NCBI GenBank assembly: GCA_964030475.1
Contig: CAXIPT010000008.1
Coordinates: 604,072 to 668,071, forward strand
Reading direction: 5' to 3'
Source: Tethya wilhelma
Taxonomy: Eukaryota; Porifera; Demospongiae; Tethyida; Tethyidae
DNA length: 64,000 nucleotides
Part shown: piece by piece, positions 54,288 to 64,000 of the stretch
Layout of the letters: each line of letters starts with the position of its first letter
Position numbering within the stretch: the stretch's first letter is position 1
The notes under the pieces: model-generated
Seen by the model: the letters and a program-made list of their open reading frames with translations, nothing else
What the model was told of the DNA's origin: nothing
Database searches by the model: none
Program-made: the position numbers and the translations under genes

Positions 54288-57200
54288 CTAACATGGCATA
54301 ATAAACCAAGAGTGATATAAATTACGTGGATATGTGGGTATTAACCTTAGAGGCTCTTCTATATCTATCCACACAATTAAATGTAGTAGGTACATGCCCA
54401 CCTGTTCCAAAATGTCCGCTATGGTGGAGAGCTTCACAGCCCACTGTGCTGCCTCTTCCCTCAGAGGTTGAATGTACTTGGACATGAGCATCGTGGCCAG
54501 TTCCATCTGAGCATGCTCGAGCTGTTCCAACAGTGAGTGAGTGTGCTCCACGTTGAGTAGGACATTCCCATGAGACTTGTAGGACAAGAACTGAAGCACT
54601 TGTTCACTCCACTCTTCCTCAATGCTGTAGAACTGCTCCTCCAACTCCAACTCACACTGTGCAGCTTGTACTATGTCTTGAATGGCTGATGCATGACTGA
54701 AACCAAGAGAGAAATATGTTGGAAATGATCTTTATATATACCTCTACTTGTGAGATCAATTTTATACTTACATGAGGAGGCCAGCATCAAGGAGATGTGC
54801 CATCTTGAAGATACTTCCCTCCAGTTGAAAGGTGCAGTTGGCTACACTCATGACCTTCAGCCAGTGTCGATTGCGGATCTCTTTGGAGTGAAGCTGTTTC
54901 AGAAGAGGAAGGATTTTCATATAGTGCTCTGTTTCATTCCTCAGTTTCCTGGAGGCATCCCACTCTTGTTGCTCAACAGGCAGACTCTCGTATGCTGCCC
55001 AGAATCCTGCAACCTAAGAGGATTATACTATAGTACTTCCAAATTTCTCAGTGCAAGTACATTCCTACATATACTCTCATACAGTACCTCTTGCATGGCT
55101 GAATCTAAGTCAACCTCAGCCCACAGTTCTTGACGGAGTCTACAATATAAACAAGCAGTTTCACTTCAATTGGTGCTAGTTTGGTAATAATATATTATAT
55201 AGAACTTACTTTTTGTCAAAGTTAAGAAAGTGTTGGTAGTTTGAGTAGAGTGTTCCAAGGTAGGAAAGGTCTCTCTCTGTCTGGTCTAGCTCAGGATAGG
55301 GAGTGGGGGGAATATCGAGCAAGTTCTGAACAGCAGCTAACAAGTCCCTTTGGATCTTGAGCTCCTCAAACTGATGAAGAAAAGAGCCCAGTCTCTCCAC
55401 TGCTTCATTGGGGAGCAATCCTGGCACTAGAGGTCCCTCCGTGTCAAAACTGTTCCTGAATTGAATGGTCTCAACAACAAATGCCTTGACCTGTTTGTCG
55501 ACATCCCTCTCGTAAAATGTCCGTTGCTCAGAGAGGAGTTTCCTCTGGACCTCCTCTGCTAGGAGAATGAGGTTGCTCCACTCGTCCCTCAATGAATCCA
55601 CCTGCTGGACTTCACTTCGAGACAAATGAGGATTATACTTCCTAAACATCGAAGAAAAAAGAAAAAAAGAAAAGAAAAAGGAAAGTCATAAATATTCAAG
55701 CAAAATGCTTGGTGGTAGTCCTCTCACTTTAGTAACTCATATAACCTCTCCACTGGGAGGTACTTGTCATCAATGACAATCTGAAGGTCAGTGATAGTGT
55801 GAAGCAAGTCCAGAGTGGTCTTGAGCTGCTGTAAAGTCTCCACTGGCGACTTGAGTTGAGAAATCATTGCCTCTCGTTGCGACACCAGTGACTGGAGAGT
55901 AGTCTATATGCAGACAAACAATGCATACACGTAAAGAATACACTATCACTGTGTTTAATGGGAACCTACTTTGGCCTGTTGGTGGAGAAAAGAGGCAAAT
56001 TCATGCTTCCACGCTAAAGCTAGCGACTGGAAAGAGTTCTTCACTGGTCGTAGAGACAGTTGAAGAGGACCCACGACAAAGACCTCCTGGAGTCCAGCTA
56101 TCCTCTCCTCCACCTCCATGAAGTTCTCAATGTGCACTGAACAGTGAGGCTGCTGGGGGTTGGTGTCCAGAAACTGCTGGTAGGAGGAGTGCAGGTCCTG
56201 TTGCCAGAGGAAGTCAAACTGTTTGAGAGGTTGGAGGTGGCCTTCGATAGTTGGAGAAGCCACTGCATTCAGAAACAAAATACAGATATCAAGAGTAGGT
56301 ATGGATTGACTATTTCATGTACAAGAAGAAAAAATTAAGAAATTTTCGTATTGAAAGCGTTTCACATACAAATTTTAATGGGTCGTCACATTCAAAAGTT
56401 CAATATAAATTATGGTAATATAGTGATGTGCTACCTAATAAATCGTCTTATCACTAAATGCCTCACCATACAATGCTTGTTGTATACCCTCCTGCATCGA
56501 GGCAATGGCTCCATTGACTTCAAAGGACTCGTACAGAGCAGTGCCAGCATTAGGACCAACCCACCACCTTACATGTCTCAGGACCTCAATCAATGCAGAG
56601 GACACATCACCAAGGTGAGACTGCACCTCGTTCAGACTAGGCACCAGCTCCATCTGGGGCGTCGAGAAGTGGACCTCTACGTGAAGTTTGACGGGGGGAG
56701 GGGATGACGGAGGCATGGTTGATGCTGGGAAAGAAATCCCTTCTGATGGTGTAGTACGTGGTTGTACCCCACTAGTAGATTCTTTTCTGTCCTCTGGAAG
56801 GTTGAAACTGACTGCTCTCTCACGCTCAGGATTTTCTCCCTTTCTTTTTTGTGTTTGCATGGAACTTGCTTGTCTATGAGAAGCTTTTAGGATGTTGAAC
56901 AGACTGTTTCTGAATTGGTCGTGAGATAGAAACACTCTCTTGCTCACGGTATCAAAGACAACCTGGCAGAAATGATTCAAGACGTCTTCTTCAACAGGTT
57001 CGAGGTTGCTAGTGAAATCTCCCAGAGTGTTTGTGGGTGTGGTGAGTCTCATCAGTGTACTGGAACGAGTGGCCACCGTGTGTTGGGAACGAAATGGAGA
57101 ATCATAGTCTCGAAATGGAGTACCTTTGCTCGAGAGAGAGTGGAGAGTGGCTCTTCTATCATTGCTTGTGAGACTGCTCTCTGCCGGATGGCGCTCCTTG

Positions 57201-58022
57201 TGGGGCGAGCTCAGCGATAAGTAGAGGTCGGGACGTTGGGTGGATGATGAAGAAGGTGTGGATGAAGTCAGTACAATGATGTTGATGAGGGTTTTGCAAA
57301 TGGTGGCAACATTGTCCAAGAGTTGGTTGGAACTTTTGAAAACTGATGGTACAAGGTTGTCTGAAAATTCTTGGGGGACCTAAAGATATGCATACATTGA
57401 AGAAAGTTATCATAAAAGACCACCATAATATTGCTTACTGTATAGCTGTTAGCTAGATCCTTTATCTACAACCTTTTCGCTCGTGTTAGCTCGATAGATT
57501 AAGCCACGTTTTACTTACCCAAGTCTTTGAAGTGGCAAGAGAAAGGTCAAAGAGGGACGTGTCACTAATCTCATCCAATTTCCCATACACTTTCTCCTTC
57601 AGCAGTGAAGCCACCGTATCGGCCAGCTCCCTCAGCACCGACACACTAGTCTGGACCCGGTGAAGGAAGGCATCAATGTTCATGGTGTTCCAGGAGAGGG
57701 TGGTCCAGCCGGGAAGAAGGCACCGGATGACAGCCTCAATGTGTGGAGTCATTAATGGCTTGATTGGAGGGTCCAGGGAGTCTTGGATGGAGTAGAATTC
57801 ATCGAGTATAAATTCAAGTTGCTGCTTAAATTGTTTCACCCGCGGTTCCTGCAGGTGTGAAATGTACATACACAAATTTCAAACAAAGAATGCTTATTGC
57901 TCTGTGTACCAGTTTCCTAAAACCATCAGTCACACACCTGAACCAGGATGTTTTTGGCAGTATCTGGTATAACTACCCCCAGTTGTGTCAAGGCCTTTGA
58001 CTCAGCTATCAGTACAAACAAT
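54288..58022 (-). CDS. Dynein heavy chain, tail exons leading to the linker
   Basis: About ten exons: 57940-58022 (canonical LLxLIxE-x-K-x-L block, here ESKALTQLGVVIP), 57517-57850 (LPGWTTLSWNTMNIDAFL, matching LxPGLxxLTWxSxxI), and a long low-complexity Ser/Thr/Pro-rich exon at 56440-57380. Helical exons follow at 55960-56262, 55730-55905, 55205-55640, 54775-55015 and 54395-54700. The dynein tail binds cargo or subunits and dimerises. The Ser-rich region (residues around SSTPSSSSTQRP) is not usual for motor dyneins. Exon ends are approximate where no independent landmark exists. Confidence 0.8.
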
Positions 58023-58071
58023 CTATCAGAAAAAGAGCAAACATAAATCAGTTTCATGAGATACTTTTCAA

Positions 58072-58288
58072 ATACTGCATAGCGGGAAATTTTCGTTGGT
58101 GCAAATTTTCGTATGAACGCGCCAGAAGAAATTTTCATAGTTTTAAATTTCGTATACGCGGTGCGCGCTCGTATAGAGTAAATGCGGAAGTTAAATTTTC
58201 GCAGTTTTAATTTTCGTATATTCGAACCGCATACGAAATATATGAAAATTTCCACCATACGAAAATTTCCTGCAGCGCTATACGGTAA
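58072..58288. mobile_element. MITE with CGTATAG-type terminal inverted repeats (1)
   Basis: A 217-bp element. The left end tactgcatagcgggaaatt mirrors the right end aatttcctgcagcgctatac. The inside has repeated aattttcgtat words in both orientations and no coding capacity. It lies in a dynein intron. Confidence 0.75.
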
Positions 58289-58299
58289 ATCCGTGCTTG

Positions 58300-61235
58300 C
58301 TTACTGTTTGCAATCATTGACTTTAATAACAGGGGTACTCCCATCAATGGCCTCCTCTTGCACCAGGAGGGGAGCTCTCAGTCCAGACTTGGCTCGATCA
58401 ACAGCTCCTTTCCATTGAGTCAACCACAGTGCTTCGTACTTGAGCAACAAGGTTGCCAGACGATTGTACAGCTTGCATACATGCACAGACTCCTATAGAG
58501 GAAAATACATTGCACATGAAGGTATCACCATATATAGTTCAAAATTAATCCTCCTAGCATTACACGTACTTACCATGGATTGCATGATGGTTTCATTACT
58601 TCGAAAGACTTTCATAGGCTCTTCTACTCTCACTAGGAGCTGTTTAGCCCACGACACAGCAGCAGCCACTGGAGGAGTGTTACGAAGAGCAGGAGGAGAA
58701 CCCTGCAATCAAGATTAGACAATTGGCAGCATAGTTTGAGTAGAGAATGAAAGATTACTGCATGTCTCTTCAGTAGATACGAATGTACCTTTTCTCTCTT
58801 GTATATTGCCTGTATCTCCTCCAGTTCCAGTGAGTACTGGTTGAGAGCTGTTATCATACATTTACGAAATGCTTCCTTCAGAGAGGCCCTACGTGAGACA
58901 GCACTGAACCTGGAGATAATATCCAGAGCACGTGCTGATGTTCTTATCTCAGCAAACACAACCTGTTCAAGAAATACAGGACAGATAAATGTATGAGTCT
59001 ACCTTAATAATAAGTTATGCCCACGAATACAGATAAGGATTTATACATATGTGTGTATGAAAGCTGACAGTAAGGTATTTTACTGAAAACTATGATACTT
59101 GAGTATATCACATAGCAAAAAAGTGCGAACTTTGAATTTATGTTCAGAATTGTCTAGAAGTACCTTCCTAACATACCTTGAGATAGAGGCATACATTCCT
59201 CTCCAGTTGAGAAATCTGTTCAGTGTATTCATCGTAAGCGATGGAAAATGTGCTCTTATTCTTCCCCGTAGTGCTGAACACATCCAGCACCCCCTGATCA
59301 CACACCCTCTGTAGTCTGGCCAGGATGACTCTCAGTGTGACTTGTATCATGAGGCCAATACTATCGTTGGAAGAGTCTGAATGCTTCTGAGAGTCCTGGG
59401 AGGATGTGGAAGAGGTGGTGATAGATGACACCATGCTGTTTGTCGCCTGGCTGCTCAAAACACCTGAAATAGTTAATATCAGAATCCACATAATTACAGA
59501 AGAACTCACAAATAAACTCGCAATAAAACATGCATAATTCTCTTAGCTATTTATCGTATAGCAGGCAAATTTGGCAGGCTTAAAATTTGGCAAATTCGAA
59601 TTTTAGCGTGATTGGCGATTTTAAATTTGGCAATTTAATTCTGCAAGCTGCATTGAAATTTACCCACTATACGGTATTTACAAATAGTCCACATAATTAC
59701 AGCAGAACTGACAAATAAACTTACAATAACATGCATAATTCTCTGGATGGGTGATTATTTATCCTCACACTTATGCATACCTGTTTTGAGGGTTGCCATT
59801 TTACTACTCATCAAGCTGTTGGTAGCAAGGCTCTCCTCCTTAACAGTAGACAGAGGGCCACCTCCAGGCTGTTTGGACATCAACTGCTCAAGAAAGTCGG
59901 GCGTTGCAAGAGTTATATCCGAACTGCTTCCAACCCCACTTTTACCCTCCACCACATCGGCTTGCACATCAGGTGACACTTTATCGCTACATTTTCTGTT
60001 CCCTTCATTTCTAGATGATGACTCCTCATGCTCTTTGATCTGAGGTAGCTCCAAATTCCAAAGGCCCGATATTCGTGGTAGACCTTCAAGCTTCCTCTTG
60101 GTGTTCATCTGCTCGAATTGAGCAAGTGTTGAGATAATTTCAAGAATTCTCAGCACACGTCCACCAAAGTTATTCATCTGTGATGTAATCCGATCGACAT
60201 TCTGTAGGGGAATTCCCAACGGAGTAGCCGGCACATTGTTGCTGTCAGAGGCAGAGCTGTTGCTCAAAAGAGACTGGTGACGTTTGTGAGATGAAAGCTT
60301 CTTAGCGAAAGTACTTGAGCTTGTGGAGTGGATGGAAGTATTTCGACCTACTGAGGAGGTATGTGTGTTGGTACTAGTGAGGTTGGCATGTATTTGTGGG
60401 AGCAGTGCATCTTTCATTTGATAGAGCTGTTCCTTTAGCGTGGAACCAAGCTGTAGATAGGAGTTGAGCTCGGCTACTAATGGATGGTTCTTGTTGTCGG
60501 TAGTGTCAGAAGAGTGCTCTGCTTCAAACTGAATAGCTTCTGAGACCATACTCCAGAACTGGTCACAGTGACTAAAATCACCAGTGGTATACAGTTCCAG
60601 TGTAGTCCGACATACTTTAACAACCGAGTTACATATCTGAACAGAAGAAATACAATTTGCATAAAGTGCATTTCCAAAACATCCAGCTCTTCTTTCACAT
60701 GTATACACTCAAAATACATACATTATATCCCACCCACTGTACCTTTGTGAAGAGGATACCAAGATATCCACTACGAGCATAGGTTTTGGAGAGCCCCTCC
60801 ATCTGTTTGACGGTGCTGACCAGAGCAGGCAAGATGTTGGAGACCACCGTAGCTAGAGAAGGAGGTGGAGAGGCCTCCAGAGCTTCCAGATGAGGGGAGA
60901 GAGCTTCCAAGTAGCGAACACGGTCCCGTGCATTATTGAAGGCATCTGTTAGTCTAGCATAACAAATATTACACCAATAGAATGGAACTGTATAGTCTAT
61001 TATTATGGAAATATAATGTACACACATATACACACATGTAAGTTTTACTCACTGTAGATCAATGCTCTTCCACTTTTTGAGCAGTTTTGATTTGGTCGCA
61101 ACCAAAGCAGCGACGACTGTCTTACACTCCTTGGTCTTCAACTGCTCCACCACTGAGCACAGTAGGGTCTGTCTCCTCTGCCACTTGGTCAGCTCAGCTA
61201 GTGGACTGCTATAGGGATCCTCAAGTCTATCGGGG
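58300..61235 (-). CDS. Dynein heavy chain, N-terminal tail, proximal copy
   Basis: Exons at 61060-61230, 60750-60960, 59780-60640, 59170-59465, 58798-58962, 58570-58705 and 58303-58493. Landmarks include RNTPPVAAAVSWAKQLLVR, the canonical DHC_N1 PPVAGxIxWxRQL, and YNRLATLLLKYEALWLTQW. The 59780-60640 exon has a Ser/Thr-rich stretch and then VLRILEIISTLAQFEQM, typical of DHC_N1. From 58681 to 61235 the DNA is almost the same as 61363-63958. The N at 61236 ends the block. Confidence 0.83.
59552..59679. mobile_element. MITE with CGTATAG-type terminal inverted repeats (2)
   Basis: The ends cgtatagcaggcaaatttgg and aaatttacccactatacgg are imperfect inverted repeats. It is 128 bp, noncoding, and lies in the same intron as the longer counterpart at 62211-62391 in the duplicated segment. 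Confidence 0.75.
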
Positions 61236-61236
61236 N

Positions 61237-61362
61237 CGTAACACTCCTCCAGTGGCTGCTGCTGTGTCGTGGGCTAAACAGCTCCTAGTGAGAGTAGAAG
61301 AGCCTATGAAAGTCTTTCGAAGTAATGAAACCATCATGCAATCCATGGTAAGTACGTGTAAT
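61237..61362. repeat. Inverted 126-bp piece of a dynein exon (fold-back junction)
   Basis: This stretch is the reverse complement of 58559-58684 (the PPVAAAVSWAKQ exon with its donor side). It lies directly after the N at 61236. The sequence then turns to forward orientation at about 61362 and continues as a copy of 58681 onward. It is not a functional exon here. Confidence 0.93.
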
Positions 61363-63971
61363 TACGAAGAGCAGGAGGAGAACCCTGCAATCAAGATTAG
61401 ACAATTGGCAGCATAGTATGAGTAAAGGATAAAAGATTACTGCATGTCTCTTCAGTAGATACAAATGTACCTTTTCTCTCTTGTATATTGCCTGTATCTC
61501 CTCCAGTTCCAGTGAGTACTGGTTGAGAGCTGTTATCATGCACTTACGAAATGCTTCCTTCAGAGAGGCCCTACGCGAGACAGCACTGAACCTGGAGATA
61601 ATATCCAGAGCACGTGCTGATGTTCTTATCTCAGCAAACACAACCTGTTCAAGAAATACAGGACAGGTAAATGTATGAGTCTACCTTAATAATAAGTTAT
61701 GCCCGTGAATACAGATAAGGATTTATACATATGTGTGTATGAAAGCTGACAGTAAGGTATTTTACTGAAAACTATGATACTTGAGTATACCACATAGCAA
61801 AAAAGTGCGAACTTTTAATTATGTTCAGAATTGTCTAGAAGTACCTTCCCAACATACCTTGAGATAGAGGCATACATTCCTCTCCAGTTGAGAAATCTGT
61901 TCAGTGTATTCATCGTAAGCGACGGAAAATGTGCTCTTATTCTTCCCCGTAGTGCTGAACACATCCAGCACCCCCTGATCACACACCCTCTGTAGTCTGG
62001 CCAGGATGACTCTCAGTGTGACTTGTATCATGAGGCCAATACTATCGTTGGAGGAGTCTGAATGCTTCTGAGAGTCCTGGGAGGATGTGGAAGATGTGGT
62101 GATTGATGACACCATGCTGTTGGTCGCCTGGCTGCTCAAAACACCTGAAATAGTTAATGTCAGAGTCCACATAATTACAGAAGAACTCACAAATAATCTC
62201 ACAATAACATGATCGTATAGCAGGCAAATTTGGCAGGCTTAAAATTTGGCAAATTTGCATTTTAGCATGACTGGCGATTTTAAATTTGGCTTTAATTCTG
62301 CAAGCTGCATTGTTTATATGCATATAAAAAACTGTTTGGCGATTTGCAGAATAATTCACAAATTCGCCAAATTTACCTGCTATACGGTATTTACAAATAG
62401 TCCACATAATTACAGCAGAACTGACAAAATTAACAATAACATTCATAATTCTCCATTTATAAGGATGGGTGATTATACATTCTCACACTTATGCATACCT
62501 GCTTTTAGAGTTGCCATCTTACTACTCATCAAGCTGTTGGTAGCAAGGCTCTCCTCCTTAACAGTAGACAGAGGGCCACCTCCAGGCTGTTTGGACATCA
62601 ACTGCTCAAGGAAGTCGGGCGTTGCAAGAGTTATATCCGAACTGCTTCCAACCCCACTTTTACCCTCCACCACATCGGCTTGCACATCAGGTGACACTTT
62701 ATCGCTACACTTTCTGCTCCCTTCATTTCTAGATGATGATTCCTCATGCTCTTTGCTCTGAGGAAGCTCCAAATTCCAAAGGCCCGATATTCGTGGTAGA
62801 CCCTCAAGTTTCCTCTGGGTGTTCATCTGCTCGAATTGAGCAAGTGTTGAGATGATTTCGAGAATTCTCAGCACACGCCCACCAAAGTCGTTCATCTGTG
62901 ATGTAATCCGATCAACATTCTGTAGGGGAATTCCCAATGGAGTAGCCGGCACATTGTTGCTATCAGAGGCAGAGCTATTGCTCAAGAGGGACTGGTGGCG
63001 CTTGTGAGATGAAAGCTTCTTAGCGAAAGTACTTGAGCTTGTGGAGTGGATGGAAGTATTTCGACCTACTGAGGAGGTATGTGTGTTGGTACTAGTGAGG
63101 TTGACATGTATTTGTGGGAGCAGTGCATCTTTCATTTGATAGAGCTGTTCCTTTAGTGTGGAACCAAGCTGTAGAAAGGAGTTGAGCTCGGCTACTAATG
63201 GATGGTTCTTGCTGTCGGTGGTGTCAGAAGAGTGCTCTGCTTCAAATTGAATAGCTTCTGAGACCATACTCCAGAACTGGTCACGGTGACTGAAATCACC
63301 AGTGGTATATAATTCCAGTGTAGTCCGACATACTTTAACAACCGAGTTACATATCTGAATGGAAGAAATACAATTTGCATAAAGTGCATTTCCAAAACAT
63401 CCAGCTCTTCTTTCACATACATAGACTCAAAATACATACATCCCACCCATTGTACCTTTGTGAAGAGTATACCAAGATATCCACTACGAGCGTAGGTTTT
63501 GGAGAGCCCCTCCATCTGTTTGACGGTGCTGACCAGAGCAGGTAAGATGTTGGAGACGACCGTAGCTAGAGGAGGTGGTGGAGAGGTCTCCAGAGCTTCC
63601 AGATGAGGAGAGAGAGCTTCCAAGTAACGGACACGATCACGAGCATTATTGAAGGCATCTGTTAGTCTAGCATAGTAAATAATACACCAATAGCATGATG
63701 CAATGACTGGAACTGTATAGTCTATTATAATGAAAATACAATGCACACACATATACACACATGTAAGTTTTACTCACTGTAAATCAATGCTCTTCCACTT
63801 TTTGAGCAGTTTTGATTTGGTTGCAACCAAAGCAGCAATGACTGTCTTACACTCCTTGGTCTTCAACTGCTCCACCACTGAGCACAGTAGGGTCTGTCTC
63901 CTCTGCCACTTGGTCAGCTCAGCTAGTGGACTGCTGTACGGATCCTCAAGTCTATGGGGGGAAAAAATCAT
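61363..63971 (-). CDS. Dynein heavy chain, N-terminal tail, distal copy (5' end outside window)
   Basis: The exons mirror the proximal copy: 63777-63953 (KTVIAALVATKSKLLKKW), 63460-63667 (DAFNNARDRVRYLEALSPHL), about 62500-63357, 61855-62143 and 61470-61644. Protein differences are few, for example a Thr/Ala change in the ALET/ALEA segment. If both copies were spliced, the tail would contain about 500 residues twice, which no dynein has. I therefore treat one copy as an allelic or assembly duplicate. The start codon of the gene is not in the window. Confidence 0.8.
62211..62391. mobile_element. MITE with CGTATAG-type terminal inverted repeats (3)
   Basis: Ends are cgtatagcaggcaaatttgg and aaatttacctgctatacgg. 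At 181 bp it is about 53 bp longer than copy 2 at the matching place. The extra interior makes a better inverted repeat (cgccaaatttac near the right end), so this is the more complete form. Confidence 0.78.
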
Positions 63972-64000
63972 GTATAGTGTGTTATTGTCACCACAGTTTG

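Noticed and set aside
58681..63958. True tandem duplication of dynein tail exons giving an enlarged protein
   Set aside because: The N at 61236, the 126-bp fold-back and allele-like MITE size differences fit haplotype duplication better, and no dynein is known to me with a doubled N-terminal tail.

Overview
The window is eukaryotic nuclear DNA. It has spliced genes with mostly short GT-AG introns, genes nested inside introns of other genes, A/T-rich spacers, microsatellites and small terminal-inverted-repeat elements. Gene content (perforin-2/MPEG1 array, OPA1, PTER, SLC38A11, a dynein heavy chain, a CARD protein) marks an early-branching animal. A demosponge such as Amphimedon is my best guess from the compact layout and a secreted-protein family seen here; this is inference. 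Six single-N positions (14967, 16491, 19433, 25162, 32383, 61236) behave as joins between sequence blocks, so large-scale order must be read with care.

Left part (1-12.8 kb): the 3' half of one phosphotriesterase-related (PTER) gene and a complete second PTER gene on +. The second lies wholly inside an intron of a minus-strand SLC38A11-like amino acid transporter (991-6467). Next come an intronless MPEG1/perforin-2 gene (6764-8995, -), a decayed fragment of a dynein C-terminal exon (about 10.1-10.45 kb) and an intronless 672-residue protein with a 21-bp-repeat-encoded hydrophobic region (10811-12829, -).

Middle part (12.8-32.4 kb): segmentally duplicated. Three copies of a spacer repeat, a truncated MPEG1 fused to an SLC38A11 exon fragment, and two more full MPEG1 genes (16743-18977 and 26210-28462, -), each followed on its 5' side by dynein C-terminal sequence. 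The block 19434-25161 carries AAA5 to C-terminal exons of the dynein. The true last exons lie at 28729-30955. A CARD protein with a nucleoside-phosphorylase-like C-terminal half is at 31149-32150 (+).

Right part (32.4-64 kb): OPA1 (+, 32384-41077) with a small secreted/anchored gene nested antisense in its 5.8-kb intron. OPA1 is cut at 41078, where it runs into antisense dynein sequence. From there to 63971 the minus strand is one very large, divergent dynein heavy chain (tail, linker, AAA1-AAA6, stalk). One of its introns holds an intronless secreted-protein gene carrying an in-frame TGA. Two 2.6-kb segments of the dynein occur twice with near-identical sequence, and one has a fold-back at its junction. 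Uncollapsed haplotypes or misassembly explain these better than real exon duplications.

MPEG1 (pore-forming immune effector), the CARD protein and the 672-residue protein suggest an innate-defence neighbourhood. The remaining genes are housekeeping or structural.
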